The notes: generated from the letters alone by a model not told the origin. 64,000 nt of DNA from Nonomuraea africana (GCF_014873535.1 NZ_JADBEF010000001.1:6882001-6946000); one strand, 5' to 3'. Positions 43,041-51,625 are shown, counted from the stretch's first letter. Program-made: numbers and translations.

Positions 43041-44480
43041 GTGCTGAAGGGCGACGGCCGACTCGGCCATGACCTGGACCCCAACGACCGTGCACCGAAG
43101 GACGCCTGCGGCGTCTTCGGGGTCTGGGCGCCAGGCGAGGAAGTCTCCAAACTCACCTACTACGGGCTGTACGCGTTGCAACACCGTGGCCAGGAGTCCG
43201 CGGGCATCGCAGTCAGCGAGGGCAGCCGCATCCTCGTCTACAAGGACATGGGCCTGGTGGCCCAGGTCTTCGACGAGTCGGTGCTCGGCACGCTCCGCGG
43301 GCATCTCGCGATCGGCCACTGCCGCTACTCCACGACCGGTTCGAGCGTGTGGGAGAACGCACAGCCCACGCTGAGCTCGACCGAGGTGGGAGGCCTGGCG
43401 CTCGCCCACAACGGCAACCTGATCAACACCCCCGAGCTGGCCGAGCGCCTGGCGCCGGGGGCCACGAGGGCGACCACCGACACCGAGGTGCTGACCAGCC
43501 TGCTGGCCCAGGACCGCACGCGCTCCATCGAGGACGCCGCGGCGGAGCTGCTGCCGCAGGTGAAGGGCGCCTACTCGCTGGTCTTCATGGACGAGAAGAC
43601 GCTCTACGCCGCCCGTGACCCACAGGGCATCCGCCCGCTGGTGCTCGGCCGCCTCGAGCGCGGCTGGGTCGTCGCCTCGGAGACCGCCGCCCTCGACATC
43701 GTGGGCGCCACCTTCGTGCGCGAGGTCGAGCCCGGCGAGCTGCTGACGATCGACGAAGGCGGCGTGCGCTCGCGCAGGTTCGCCCTCGCCGACCCGAAGG
43801 GCTGCCTGTTCGAGTACGTCTACCTCGCCAGGCCCGACACCACCATCGCGGGCCGTGGCGTCCAGACGACCAGGGTCGAGGTGGGCCGCGTGCTGGCCCG
43901 CGAGCACCCCGTCGAGGCCGACCTGGTCATCCCGACCCCCGAGTCCGGCACACCCGCCGCCGTCGGCTACGCCGAGGAATCCGGCATCCCGTACGGCCAG
44001 GGCCTGGTCAAGAACTCCTACGTGGGCCGCACCTTCATCCAGCCCTCGCAGACCATCCGCCAGCTCGGCATCCGCCTGAAGCTCAACCCGCTCAAGGAGG
44101 TCGTCGCGGGCAAGCGCCTGGTCGTCGTGGACGACTCGATCGTCCGCGGCAACACCCAGCGCGCGATCGTCCGCATGCTGCGCGAGGCGGGCGCGAGCGA
44201 GGTGCACGTGCGCATCTCCTCTCCCCCTGTCGCGTGGCCGTGCTTCTACGGCATCGACTTCGCCACCCGCGCCGAGCTCATCGCGGGCTCGCTCAGCGTC
44301 GAGGAGATCCGCCAGTCGCTCGGCGCCGACTCGCTCGGCTACATCTCGCTCGAGGGCCTCACCAAGGCGACCACGATCCCGGCCGAGCGCCTGTGCAGGG
44401 CGTGCTTCGACGGCTCCTACCCCATCGCGATCGACCAGGACAACGTGGGCAAGTACGTACTGGAGAGTTCTCCCAAGTGA
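43041..44480 (+). CDS. purF: Amidophosphoribosyltransferase PurF
   Basis: A protein of 479 aa from GTG 43041. An earlier GTG at 43002 would add 13 unrelated residues. The N-terminal nucleophile hydrolase domain begins after a short propeptide at C23 (KDACGVFGVWAPGEE), so the first 22 residues should be cleaved off, as in the Bacillus-type enzyme. ALQHRGQESAGIAVS and IGHCRYSTTGSSVWENAQPT belong to the glutaminase site, and the PRPP loop is KRLVVVDDSIVRGNTQR. Late cysteines (AERLCRACF) and an earlier one are likely Fe-S ligands. First committed step of purine synthesis. It is translationally coupled to purM. Confidence 0.96.
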   Translation: MLKGDGRLGHDLDPNDRAPKDACGVFGVWAPGEEVSKLTYYGLYALQHRGQESAGIAVSEGSRILVYKDMGLVAQVFDESVLGTLRGHLAIGHCRYSTTGSSVWENAQPTLSSTEVGGLALAHNGNLINTPELAERLAPGATRATTDTEVLTSLLAQDRTRSIEDAAAELLPQVKGAYSLVFMDEKTLYAARDPQGIRPLVLGRLERGWVVASETAALDIVGATFVREVEPGELLTIDEGGVRSRRFALADPKGCLFEYVYLARPDTTIAGRGVQTTRVEVGRVLAREHPVEADLVIPTPESGTPAAVGYAEESGIPYGQGLVKNSYVGRTFIQPSQTIRQLGIRLKLNPLKEVVAGKRLVVVDDSIVRGNTQRAIVRMLREAGASEVHVRISSPPVAWPCFYGIDFATRAELIAGSLSVEEIRQSLGADSLGYISLEGLTKATTIPAERLCRACFDGSYPIAIDQDNVGKYVLESSPK

Positions 44481-45502
44481 CTACCTATGAGGCAGCGGGC
44501 GTCGACATCGAGGCGGGCGAGCGTGCCGTCGAGCTGATGAAGGACAAGGTCGCGCGCTCGCGGCGGCCCGAGGTGGTCGACGACGCCAGCGGCTTCGCCG
44601 GCCTCTTCGACGCCTCCGCCCTGCTGCGCTACCAGCGCCCGCTGCTGGCGACCTCCACCGACGGCGTCGGCACCAAGGTCATGATCGCCCAGCGGTACGG
44701 CAAGCACGACACCATCGGCATCGACCTGGTCGGCATGGTCCTCGACGACCTGGTGGTGTGCGGCGCCGAGCCGCTGTTCATGACCGACTACATCGCCTGC
44801 GGCAAGGTCGTGCCCGAGCGCATCGCCGAGATCGTCGGCGGCGTGGCCGAGGGCTGCCGCCTGGCCGGCGCGGCCCTGGTCGGCGGCGAGACCGCCGAGC
44901 ACCCGGGTGCGATGGGCGCCGACGAGTACGACCTGGCGGGCGCGGGCACCGGCGTCGTCGAGGCCGCCGCCATGCTCGGCCCCTCCCGGGTCGCCGAGGG
45001 CGACGTGGTGCTGGGCCTCGCCTCCTCCGGCATCCACTCCAACGGCTACTCGCTCGTACGGCACGTCCTGCGCGAGGCCGGCCTCTCCCTCGACGCCACC
45101 CTGCCCGAGCTCAGGCGGCCGCTCGGCGAGGAGCTGCTCGAGCCGACGCGGATCTACTCCCTCGACTGCCTCGAGCTGGCCCGCACGCTGGAGGTCCACG
45201 CGTACGCCCACATCACGGGCGGCGGGCTGGAGGCGAACCTGTCGCGTTCGCTGCCCTCCCACCTCGACGCGCTGCTCGACCGTTCCTCGTGGACGCCGCC
45301 GGCCATCTTCGGGGTGCTGGCGGGGCACGGCGGCATCGAGCAGGAGGCGATGGACCGCACGTTCAACCTGGGTGTCGGCATGGCCGCAGTCGTGCCCGCC
45401 GACGTGGCCGACGCGGCGATCAAGCTGCTGGCCGGGCGGGGGCTGGAGACGTGGGTGCTGGGCGAGATCGTCCCGGGCACCGGCCAGGCGCGGTACCGCT
45501 GA
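44477..45502 (+). CDS. purM: Phosphoribosylformylglycinamidine cyclo-ligase PurM
   Basis: A protein of 341 aa. GTG 44477 overlaps the purF stop (GTGA). Seen: RPLLATSTDGVGTKVMIAQR, GMVLDDLVVCGAEPLFMTDY, LVGGETAEHPGAMGADEYDL and ITGGGLEANLSRSLP, the AIRS-synthetase fold. It makes AIR from FGAM with ATP (step 5). PurM and PurL share the fold, and both are in this window but in different operons. Confidence 0.96.
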   Translation: MTTYEAAGVDIEAGERAVELMKDKVARSRRPEVVDDASGFAGLFDASALLRYQRPLLATSTDGVGTKVMIAQRYGKHDTIGIDLVGMVLDDLVVCGAEPLFMTDYIACGKVVPERIAEIVGGVAEGCRLAGAALVGGETAEHPGAMGADEYDLAGAGTGVVEAAAMLGPSRVAEGDVVLGLASSGIHSNGYSLVRHVLREAGLSLDATLPELRRPLGEELLEPTRIYSLDCLELARTLEVHAYAHITGGGLEANLSRSLPSHLDALLDRSSWTPPAIFGVLAGHGGIEQEAMDRTFNLGVGMAAVVPADVADAAIKLLAGRGLETWVLGEIVPGTGQARYR

Positions 45503-45570
45503 ATCGGGCGCCCGTCGTTCGAACGGGGCACCGCTCACCCGGGGGGCCCGACCTGGCGAAGTCGCATCTG

Positions 45571-45830
45571 TCTGTCTTCCAAGAAGGCCGCCCCCGCGGG
45601 TGAGAGTCTCGCGCCCATGGGGACGCGGCGCGGGTGTGGATCTGACGGTCCTTCGACGCGACCGCACCCCGGGGTGTGAGTCTCCGGTCCTTCGAGGAGA
45701 CCGCACCCCGCGGATGTGAGCTCACTGCCTCCGAGGAGACCATACCCACGGTCCTTCGAACACTCGGCGCCCCGCGGGTGCTAGTTTCACGGTCCTTCGA
45801 GGAGACGGCACCCCTGGCGTGATTCCACGC
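45571..45830. repeat. Array of degenerate 39-41-bp intergenic repeats
   Basis: Six to seven imperfect units follow the pattern GGTCCTTCGAGGAGACCGC then ACCCCGCGGGTGTGAG. Clear starts lie at 45647, 45686, about 45725, 45750 and 45791. One unit is shortened to 25 bp. The 556-bp gap 45503-46058 between purM and DUF3073 holds only this array and hairpins, with no gene I can support. Units are too diverged, and lack unique spacers, to be CRISPR. Confidence 0.6.
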
Positions 45831-46011
45831 CTCGCTGGTCTGGTGCGGCGGCCGCTTGGTGAAGGGGCCTCCAGGGGAGGCGTTGAAGGGCCTTCCGGGT
45901 GATGAGGACCTCCAGGGAGCCGACCCCGGACGTTCAACGGGTGTGCAGGCTCGTCGAGGATCCGGGGTAACCCCGCCGGAGCGGTCGGGATCTGGCGGGA
46001 AACGCGGAAGT

Positions 46012-46038
46012 GCCCCACGGGTGACTCACCCGCGGGGC
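46012..46038. terminator. Hairpin downstream of DUF3073
   Basis: GCCCC-A-CGGGTGA-C-TCACCCG-C-GGGGC: two stacked stems (5 and 7 bp) with one mismatch and a single-base loop centre (the real loop will be larger). It lies 20 bp after the DUF3073 stop on its strand. Confidence 0.6.
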
Positions 46039-46058
46039 TCACCCCGACAACAGATCAG

Positions 46059-46286
46059 CTATCGACGCCCGGACGGCCGGTCGTCGTCATCGTCGCCGTA
46101 GTCATCGGCGTAATCGGCATAGCGATCCGCCAGCTCATCGTTGAGGTCGTCGGCGTCGTCGTCACTGTGGTTGGAGTCAGAGACTCCGAGCTCGTCGCGA
46201 AGACGCTCAAGATCCGTGCCACCGCTGTTGTACTTCAGCTGGCGAGCAACCTTGACCTGCTTGGCCTTTGCTCGGCCGCGCCCCAT
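46059..46286 (-). CDS. DUF3073 family protein
   Basis: A protein of 75 aa. The N-terminus is basic (MGRGRAKAKQVKVARQLKYN, typical of DUF3073) and the C-terminus very acidic with Asp-rich runs (DDDADDLND, DYGDDDDDRPS). This charge split is characteristic of the family, which is conserved in actinobacteria and of unknown function; a nucleic-acid- or ribosome-associated role is a guess. Its mRNA leader can form two exclusive hairpins around the Shine-Dalgarno GAGGGGG, 8 nt before ATG 46286. It lies between purM and the branched-chain amino acid dehydrogenase gene, as in Streptomyces. Confidence 0.88.
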   Translation of the reverse strand: MGRGRAKAKQVKVARQLKYNSGGTDLERLRDELGVSDSNHSDDDADDLNDELADRYADYADDYGDDDDDRPSGRR

Positions 46287-46370
46287 TGGCTCGACCCCCT
46301 CGTGTGGGGTCGTCCCCGACCCCTCGTCGCTAACGCACCACGCACTGACGCCATGACTTTGGGCGTCAGT
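46287..46370 (-). promoter_or_regulatory. Structured mRNA leader of DUF3073 with alternative hairpins
   Basis: In the minus-strand RNA, ACTGACGCC and GGCGTCAGT (46370-46344) form a perfect 9-bp stem. Further on come GGGGTCG (46323-46317), CGACCCC (46312-46306) and a second GGGGTCG (46298-46292). The middle segment can pair perfectly with either neighbour. Pairing with the second copy hides the GAGGGGG ribosome binding site; pairing with the first leaves it free. The ligand or factor is unknown. Confidence 0.6.
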
Positions 46371-46435
46371 CTCTTGTTCGCCTATTACCGTACCTGTTTT
46401 GCGCTCAGCTCGGTACGTCGTATGGGCGCGAGGCG

Positions 46436-47515
46436 TCAGCCGCCCAGCCAGATACCCCTAATTCGCCCAACTTCCGACATTCTGCGCTCTGCCAGCCTAT
46501 CCGCTGCGACCGCCGGAGGCACACCTTCTTCTGTGGCGATGCCGAAGATCTTGAGCGTGGTGTCGAAGATCTGGGTCGCCTTGGCCCGCGCGCGGTCCAT
46601 GTTGAAGCCCTCGATCTCGTCGGCGACCTGGATCACCCCGCCGGAGTTGACCACGTAGTCGGGCGCGTAGAGGATGCCGCGGTCGGCGAGCTGCTTCTCC
46701 ACTCCCACGTGGGCGAGCTGGTTGTTGGCGCCACCACAGACGATCTTCGCGCGGAGCCGCGCGACGGTGTCGTCGTCGAGCGCGCCGCCGAGGGCGCAGG
46801 GGGCGTAGACGTCGATGTCGGACCCGGTCATGGCCTTGGCGTCGGCGACGACGTCCACCGAGGGGTGGCGCTGCCGTACACGCTCGACCGCCGCGGGGTT
46901 GACGTCGCACACGACGACCTCGGCTCCGTCGTCGATCAGGTGGTCGACCAGGCGGTGGCCCACCTTGCCGACCCCTTCGACGCCGACCCGCTTGCCGCGC
47001 AGCGAGCTGGTGCCGTACAGGTGTGCGGCGGAGGCGCGCATGCCCTGGAAGACGCCGAAGGCGGTGAGGATGGAGGAGTCGCCGGCGCCGCCGTGGGCGA
47101 CGGTCCTGCCGGTCACGAAGCGGCTCTCGCGGGCCACGAGGTCCATGTCCTCGCTGAAGGTGCCCACGTCGCACGCGGTGTAGTAGCGGCCGCCGAGCGA
47201 CTGGACGAAGCGGCCGTAGGCCCGCAGCAGCGCCTCGTTCTTGTCCTTGGACGGGTCGCCGATGATGACGGCCTTGCCGCCGCCGAGGTCGAGCCCCGCT
47301 AGCGCGTTCTTGTAGGCCATGCCCTTGGAGAGGTTGAGCACGTCGGCCAGGGCCGCCTGCTCGCTCTCGTACGGGTAGAACCTGGTGCCCCCGAGCGCGG
47401 GCCCGAGTGCGGTGTTGTAGATGGCGATGATGGCGCGCAGCCCGCTCTGCTGGTCAGCGCAGAAGACGACCTGCTCATGTGAGTCCTTGTGGGACTGCCC
47501 GAAGACGTCGGTCAC
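46436..47515 (-). CDS. vdh: Valine/leucine dehydrogenase (branched-chain amino acid dehydrogenase)
   Basis: A protein of 359 aa of the Glu/Leu/Phe/Val dehydrogenase superfamily. The catalytic lysines are K69 (GMAYKNALAGLD) and K81 (LGGGKAVIIG); ALGGTRFYPY lies before them. The NAD-binding motif is GKRVGVEGVGKVGHRLVDHL. It oxidatively deaminates valine, leucine and isoleucine to 2-oxoacids. Position next to DUF3073 and near bldC matches the Streptomyces vdh locus. GTG 47515 (GGGAG 8 nt upstream) is preferred over longer forms. Its products are substrates of the E1-E2 complex encoded at 12.6-16.2 kb. Confidence 0.92.
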   Translation of the reverse strand: MTDVFGQSHKDSHEQVVFCADQQSGLRAIIAIYNTALGPALGGTRFYPYESEQAALADVLNLSKGMAYKNALAGLDLGGGKAVIIGDPSKDKNEALLRAYGRFVQSLGGRYYTACDVGTFSEDMDLVARESRFVTGRTVAHGGAGDSSILTAFGVFQGMRASAAHLYGTSSLRGKRVGVEGVGKVGHRLVDHLIDDGAEVVVCDVNPAAVERVRQRHPSVDVVADAKAMTGSDIDVYAPCALGGALDDDTVARLRAKIVCGGANNQLAHVGVEKQLADRGILYAPDYVVNSGGVIQVADEIEGFNMDRARAKATQIFDTTLKIFGIATEEGVPPAVAADRLAERRMSEVGRIRGIWLGG

Positions 47516-47675
47516 GGTAGTGACTCCCTGTCCGGTCCACCGCACCTTCGCGGCGGAGATCACTCCTCAGATTAGAGGTCGGTAGGGCCTGCCGTCGCCC
47601 ATCCTCCACCTGAAACGAGATGGCCAGTGCCACCACAACGGTGCAAGCAGGGTGTCTTCGTGACACGATGCCAGC

Positions 47676-48539
47676 GTGCTGCCCTACGCCGCTTACCTCC
47701 GCGTCTACGAGCCGCTGACCGCGTTCCCCGAGCAGGAACGCGCGATCTGGGCCGCCTACGCCGACTCGCGCGACCGCCCGCGCAGGGCGACCGCGCTCGA
47801 AGCCGAGCACGGCGAGTCCATCAGGAGGCTCCTCGCCAAGCCCCCGCATCCCGCACCCGCCCAGGAGAGCCCCAACGCCTATCTGCGGCGCGTTGAGGAC
47901 AGGCTCTACGTCTGCCCATGGCAGAGCCGGTTGCGCTCGTGGCTGGCGTTCTCAGAGTTTCGTGGCAGTACTCCTGTGAAGCTTATGGACAGCTTCGTGC
48001 CCCAGGCCATCGCCGAGCAGACCGCCGACGACTTCGACAAGTTCAAGCGGAAGGGCGGCTCGGCCGCGCTGCGCACCCACATCAGGACCACGACGTGGAA
48101 CGTGCCGCCCGCCTGGTTCGTGCCGTTCGACGGCAACGAGCGGTGGCTGGTGCTGGGCAAGGCGGCCAACGGCCAGGACACCACGACCACGACGGGCCGC
48201 AACCTCATCTACGTGACCTCCATGGCGCAGGCCAGGAAGCGCTCGGCACGGGCGCTGCAGGTGATCCGCAAGCACGTGGGCGAGGTCGCCACCGGCCTGG
48301 AGGTGGAGGACGTGGCCCGCTGGCTGGAGGAGTTCCACCCCCACTCGCTGGTGGAGCTCGACTACGGCGGCCTGGTCCACCTCATGGACGACGAGGCGTT
48401 GCAGGCCGATCAGTCGGTGGCGGAGCTCTCGGCGGCTCTCACGGGGCTGGACACAGGTCAAGAAGAACTTGCCTTTGCCATGTATCAGCGTGTGATCTTG
48501 CGGTGGAAGTCAATGCAACATCTGGAAAGTGCCAACTGA
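47676..48539 (+). CDS. Conserved actinobacterial hypothetical protein
   Basis: A protein of 287 aa from GTG 47676, divergent from vdh. It is soluble, with PYAAYLRVYEPLTAFPEQER near the N-terminus and a central WNVPPAWFVPFDGNERWLVL, then TGRNLIYVTSMAQARKRSAR, LEVEDVARWLEEFHPHSLVE and DYGGLVHLMDDEALQADQSV. I recall the same gene between vdh and bldC in Streptomyces (the SCO4090 position), but no function. A CACGAT box 6 nt before the GTG suggests another leaderless start. Confidence 0.8.
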   Translation: MLPYAAYLRVYEPLTAFPEQERAIWAAYADSRDRPRRATALEAEHGESIRRLLAKPPHPAPAQESPNAYLRRVEDRLYVCPWQSRLRSWLAFSEFRGSTPVKLMDSFVPQAIAEQTADDFDKFKRKGGSAALRTHIRTTTWNVPPAWFVPFDGNERWLVLGKAANGQDTTTTTGRNLIYVTSMAQARKRSARALQVIRKHVGEVATGLEVEDVARWLEEFHPHSLVELDYGGLVHLMDDEALQADQSVAELSAALTGLDTGQEELAFAMYQRVILRWKSMQHLESAN

Positions 48540-48861
48540 ACCCCAAAAAAACGGTCTGACCTGCATGAGTAGGTCACGTGTCGCGACTCCTCGCTTCTGC
48601 GAACTGAGTAGTTTGCCGTTTTCACTGCGATACCACGAAACGTGTCGCTAGAATCACCGAGCGTGACATCGCCATGTGGGCGGGCAGTTGGGTCAAAGAA
48701 GGGCTCGCCAATCGCTCAGCGTGGCGGTATGGTCACTTCGGGTGATGCCGCATATGGTCCAGAAAAGCCGCACGCACTGGGCCGTAGGGGGACATCCGTG
48801 ACACGCGCAGAAGCAGTCGCAGGATCGCTGAGCCGGTCCACACGGAGGAGAGGCCGCACAA
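48540..48861 (+). other. 322-bp gene-free upstream region of bldC
   Basis: No convincing gene is present. It holds the inverted repeat TGACCT-N8-AGGTCA near 48557-48576, a relatively AT-rich patch (48540-48660) likely to contain the promoter, and about 200 nt of probable leader. A GTG-started frame at 48798 ends inside bldC and is probably not translated. Long upstream regions are usual for developmental regulators. Confidence 0.5.
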
Positions 48862-49065
48862 ATGTCAGCTCGTACACCCGAGGCCGAGCCACTGCTCACG
48901 CCCGCCGAGGTCGCGACCATGTTCAGGGTCGACCCCAAGACCGTCACGCGGTGGGCCAAGGCGGGTAAGTTGACGTCGATTCGCACCCTGGGGGGGCACC
49001 GGCGTTACCGGGAGACCGAGGTTCGTGCTCTGCTCGCGGGGATTCCGCAGCAGCGCTCGGAGTAG
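48862..49065 (+). CDS. bldC: Developmental regulator BldC (MerR-like HTH)
   Basis: A protein of 67 aa, one residue from the Streptomyces length as I recall it. It is a lone MerR-like winged helix: LLTPAEVATMFRVDPKTVTR, WAKAGKLTSIRTLGGHRRYR, then ETEVRALLAGI. BldC binds DNA as head-to-tail oligomers on direct repeats and delays the onset of sporulation. GGAGGAGAGG precedes the ATG by 8-11 nt. The surrounding gene order supports orthology. Confidence 0.95.
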   Translation: MSARTPEAEPLLTPAEVATMFRVDPKTVTRWAKAGKLTSIRTLGGHRRYRETEVRALLAGIPQQRSE

Positions 49066-49424
49066 GTCAGGGGTCGTCACGATCCTTAGGGGGGTTCACG
49101 GTGGGCCTGGTTCCTCAGCCCGGTCCACCCGAGTGACGACGTCATGTCGCCCGCGCGTCGGGGGACGCATACGGGAGTTGGCGCCGCCCGCCCGGCGCCA
49201 TCCTTCCACCCCCTGAAACCCCCACCCCCGACGGGCTCCGCCGGTCCCCCGGGCCGAGGCTCCCCCCGCGGAGCCGGAGACCCCCGCATCCCTGCCGATC
49301 ACCAGAGGGCCGGGCTCCCAGAGGCGAGGGTTGGCTCCCTGCGGGTCGCCCCAAGGGCCGTGCCCGCTCGATCTCCATGGACGCCAGGGCGCCGGTTTCG
49401 CTCAGGCGGTCGTGAGTCCGCTCG
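49066..49424. other. 359-bp gene-free region after bldC
   Basis: It contains the inverted repeat GTCGTCAC (49073-49080) and GTGACGAC (49133-49140), enclosing a GGTGG/CCACC and GGGC/GCCC hairpin, which probably terminates bldC. GGCTCC-N6-GGAGCC near 49258 may terminate the convergent TetR gene. The rest is very GC-rich with no frame of convincing composition. Confidence 0.45.
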
Positions 49425-50078
49425 TCACGCGAGGTCCTGCATGAGGAGCTCCACGCTGGGATCGTGCGCCGCCGCGACGCCGAGCAGCGCCACCATGTGA
49501 TCCACGAGCATCTTCTCCAGCGTCGCCCGCTCCACGTCACGATGCTCGAGCCAGTCGAGCCCCGCCGTCTCGACCGAGGCGATCCACGACCGCAGCGTGA
49601 TGCGCAGCAGCGGGGACGGCGACTCCACCCGCATCTGCTTCTGGATCATCCGGAACAACCGCTGCCGCACCCCGTCGACGATCTCGCCGACCTCGCCCGC
49701 GCGGTTGGCCGGCCCTCCGCGCAGCAGCGCGGCGAACCCCGCCGCGTGCTCCTCGACGAAGTCGAAGTACCGCTTGAGACCTGAGGCCAGCTCGTCCAGC
49801 GGACGCCCGCCGTCCTGGGGCCGCAGCCGCGACTCGAGCTGCTCGGCCGCGCTCCGCAGCGCGGCGACGTACAGCTCCTGCTTGCCGCCGAAGTAGTGGT
49901 AGACGAGCGCGCGGGAGGCTCCCGCCGCCGAGGCGACGTCGTCGATGGAGACATCCTCGGCATCGCGCTGGCTGAACAGCTCCAGGGCGGCCGCCATGAG
50001 CTCTTCGCGGCGCCGATCCACGCTCAGCCTGCGACGCGCAGGACGCGTGCCGCTGCCTGCGGATTTCCCTGCTGTCAC
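49425..50078 (-). CDS. TetR/AcrR-family regulator
   Basis: A protein of 217 aa from GTG 50078. The HTH is clear: RREELMAAALELFSQRDAED, VSIDDVASAAGASRALVYHY, FGGKQELYVAALRSAAEQL. The C-terminal helices form the ligand pocket (EEHAAGFAALLRGGPANRAG and LRITLRSWIASVETAGLDWL are typical of the group that includes fatty-acid regulators). The target is not obvious; it is divergent from the LacI gene by 109 bp and could be the unlinked regulator of lipid genes such as the acyl-CoA dehydrogenase at 9.5 kb, but nothing in the sequence shows that. Confidence 0.88.
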   Translation of the reverse strand: MTAGKSAGSGTRPARRRLSVDRRREELMAAALELFSQRDAEDVSIDDVASAAGASRALVYHYFGGKQELYVAALRSAAEQLESRLRPQDGGRPLDELASGLKRYFDFVEEHAAGFAALLRGGPANRAGEVGEIVDGVRQRLFRMIQKQMRVESPSPLLRITLRSWIASVETAGLDWLEHRDVERATLEKMLVDHMVALLGVAAAHDPSVELLMQDLA

Positions 50079-50187
50079 CCCTGCACACTATCGGAGCCGC
50101 TGCCTAATAACGCTTCGGCCCGTACCCTGCCGCGTCCTCGATCGTTTGTTGAGACAGGTGCCCATCCACGCATCGCGGGGGAGACAC

Positions 50188-51231
50188 ATGTCAGGACCGC
50201 CAGTCAACACGACCGTCGTCGAGGTAGACACGCTGCCTCGCCCGAGACCCACCATCCGCAACGTGGCCGAGCGTGCCGGCGTCTCGAAATCGCTGGTCTC
50301 GCTCGTGCTGCGCGGCTCCCCGCACGTCAGCGAGCACCGCAGGCAGGCTGTCCTGCAGGCGGCCCGCGAGCTCGGTTACCGCCCCAACGCCGTGGCGCGC
50401 AGCCTCGTCGAGGGACGTACCCACCTGGTCGGCGCGCTCGTGGCCGACCTGCACAACCCCTTCTACGCCGAGTTCCTCGACGGCCTGCAGGAGAGCCTGC
50501 ACGGCGACGGGCTGAGGATGCTGATCGGCAACAGCCAGTGGGACCCGGCCTTCGAGGACGAGGCCGTCGAAGCGTTCCTCGAGTTAAGGGTGGACGGGCT
50601 GGTGCTCCTCGGCATCGCCCCGACCAGCGAGACCCTCATCGAGGCGACGTCGTACACCCCCACGGTCGTCGTGGGGGAACGTGACATCGAGCTCGACAAC
50701 GTCGACATCGTGGTCGACGACGACCAGCTCGGCGCCCGCCTGGCCATCGACCACCTGGTCGAGCTCGGCCACCGGCGCATCGCGCACATCGAAGGCTCGC
50801 GCGCCTCACGCTGCGAGGGCTACCTGGTCGCCATGCGGCGGCACGCGCTCGCGCCGTACATCATGGTCGAGCACGGCGAGAGCACGGAGGAGGGCGGCAG
50901 GCGTACCGCACGCGCGCTGCTCACCCGTGACCCGCGCCCGACGGCCATCTTCGCGGCCAACGACCTCGTCGCGCTCGGCGTGCTGTCGGCGGCCAGCGAG
51001 CTGGGATTGCGCGTGCCAGAAGACCTGTCGGTGGTCGGCTACGACAACACCCATCTGGCGGCCGTCCACCACATCTCCCTCACCTCCGTCGACCAGCCGA
51101 GGCGCACCATGGGCAGGTCGGCGGCGGCGCTGCTGAGCGACAGGATCCAGGATCCGGGCAAGGTCGCCCGCCTGCGCCAGGTCACACCCGAGCTGATCGT
51201 ACGGCGCAGCACGGGCCCCGCCCACGAGTGA
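50188..51231 (+). CDS. LacI-family sugar-responsive regulator
   Basis: A protein of 347 aa. The HTH and hinge helix are TIRNVAERAGVSKSLVSLVL and RQAVLQAARELGYRPNAVAR; the periplasmic-binding-protein-like effector domain follows, with LHNPFYAEFLDGLQESLHGD and PTAIFAANDLVALGVLSAAS. ATG 50188 has GGGGGAG 5 nt upstream. Downstream are a wall amidase and a GH20 hexosaminidase, so an amino-sugar effector is plausible. LacI-type operators are not obvious near those genes. Confidence 0.88.
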   Translation: MSGPPVNTTVVEVDTLPRPRPTIRNVAERAGVSKSLVSLVLRGSPHVSEHRRQAVLQAARELGYRPNAVARSLVEGRTHLVGALVADLHNPFYAEFLDGLQESLHGDGLRMLIGNSQWDPAFEDEAVEAFLELRVDGLVLLGIAPTSETLIEATSYTPTVVVGERDIELDNVDIVVDDDQLGARLAIDHLVELGHRRIAHIEGSRASRCEGYLVAMRRHALAPYIMVEHGESTEEGGRRTARALLTRDPRPTAIFAANDLVALGVLSAASELGLRVPEDLSVVGYDNTHLAAVHHISLTSVDQPRRTMGRSAAALLSDRIQDPGKVARLRQVTPELIVRRSTGPAHE

Positions 51232-51279
51232 AGAGGGCGTCTTCTTCGCCCGATGCCTTCCCCAAGCCTGGTTCAAACG

Positions 51280-51303
51280 ACCGGGGCGCCCCGCGGCCCC
51301 GGT
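51280..51303 (+). terminator. Hairpin after the LacI gene
   Basis: ACCGGGGC, an 8-nt loop and GCCCCGGT form an 8-bp stem 49 bp after the stop codon, followed by TGTTAAC. Confidence 0.55.
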
Positions 51304-51349
51304 TGTTAACTCGGACGGGTCACTGCTGTATCTGACCCGGGGGACAGTC

Positions 51350-51598
51350 ATGCGTGATCCAGAACTGGTGTCATGCGCCCAGCGCGCGGCGGCCGAGCTC
51401 GAACGCGCCTGGGCGCACTGGCGCGCGGAGCGGGGGCGGGGCTCCGACACGGGGGCCGAGTCGGTGGCCAGTTACGTTGCTCACTCTCTCGACCACCCGT
51501 GGGGCCGTCCGCGCGTCGTGCTCGGCCTGGACGCCGAGGATGCGAGGGAGCTCGCGGCCCTTCTCCAGCGCCAGGAAGTCGGCGAACACGTCTGGTGA
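51350..51598 (+). CDS. Small hypothetical protein (82 aa)
   Basis: A soluble acidic/basic mixed protein of 82 aa: RDPELVSCAQRAAAELERAW, then ESVASYVAHSLDHPWGRPRV and LGLDAEDARELAALLQRQEV. GGGGGA lies about 6 nt before ATG 51350, and the frame has strong third-position GC, so it is probably real. I recognise no family. It is 27 bp upstream of the amidase gene and may be in its transcript. Confidence 0.6.
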   Translation: MRDPELVSCAQRAAAELERAWAHWRAERGRGSDTGAESVASYVAHSLDHPWGRPRVVLGLDAEDARELAALLQRQEVGEHVW

Positions 51599-51625
51599 CC
51601 CCTCGGGGTCACGTAAGTTGGAACG

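Noticed and set aside
45571..45830. A CRISPR array in the repeat-rich gap after purM
   Set aside because: Units are imperfect, adjacent to each other and of uneven length, with no conserved repeat alternating with unique spacers and no cas genes in the window.
48798..48980. A GTG-started frame upstream of and overlapping bldC
   Set aside because: Arg-rich composition, no family, and it is out of frame with bldC. It could be a leader but nothing supports it beyond position.
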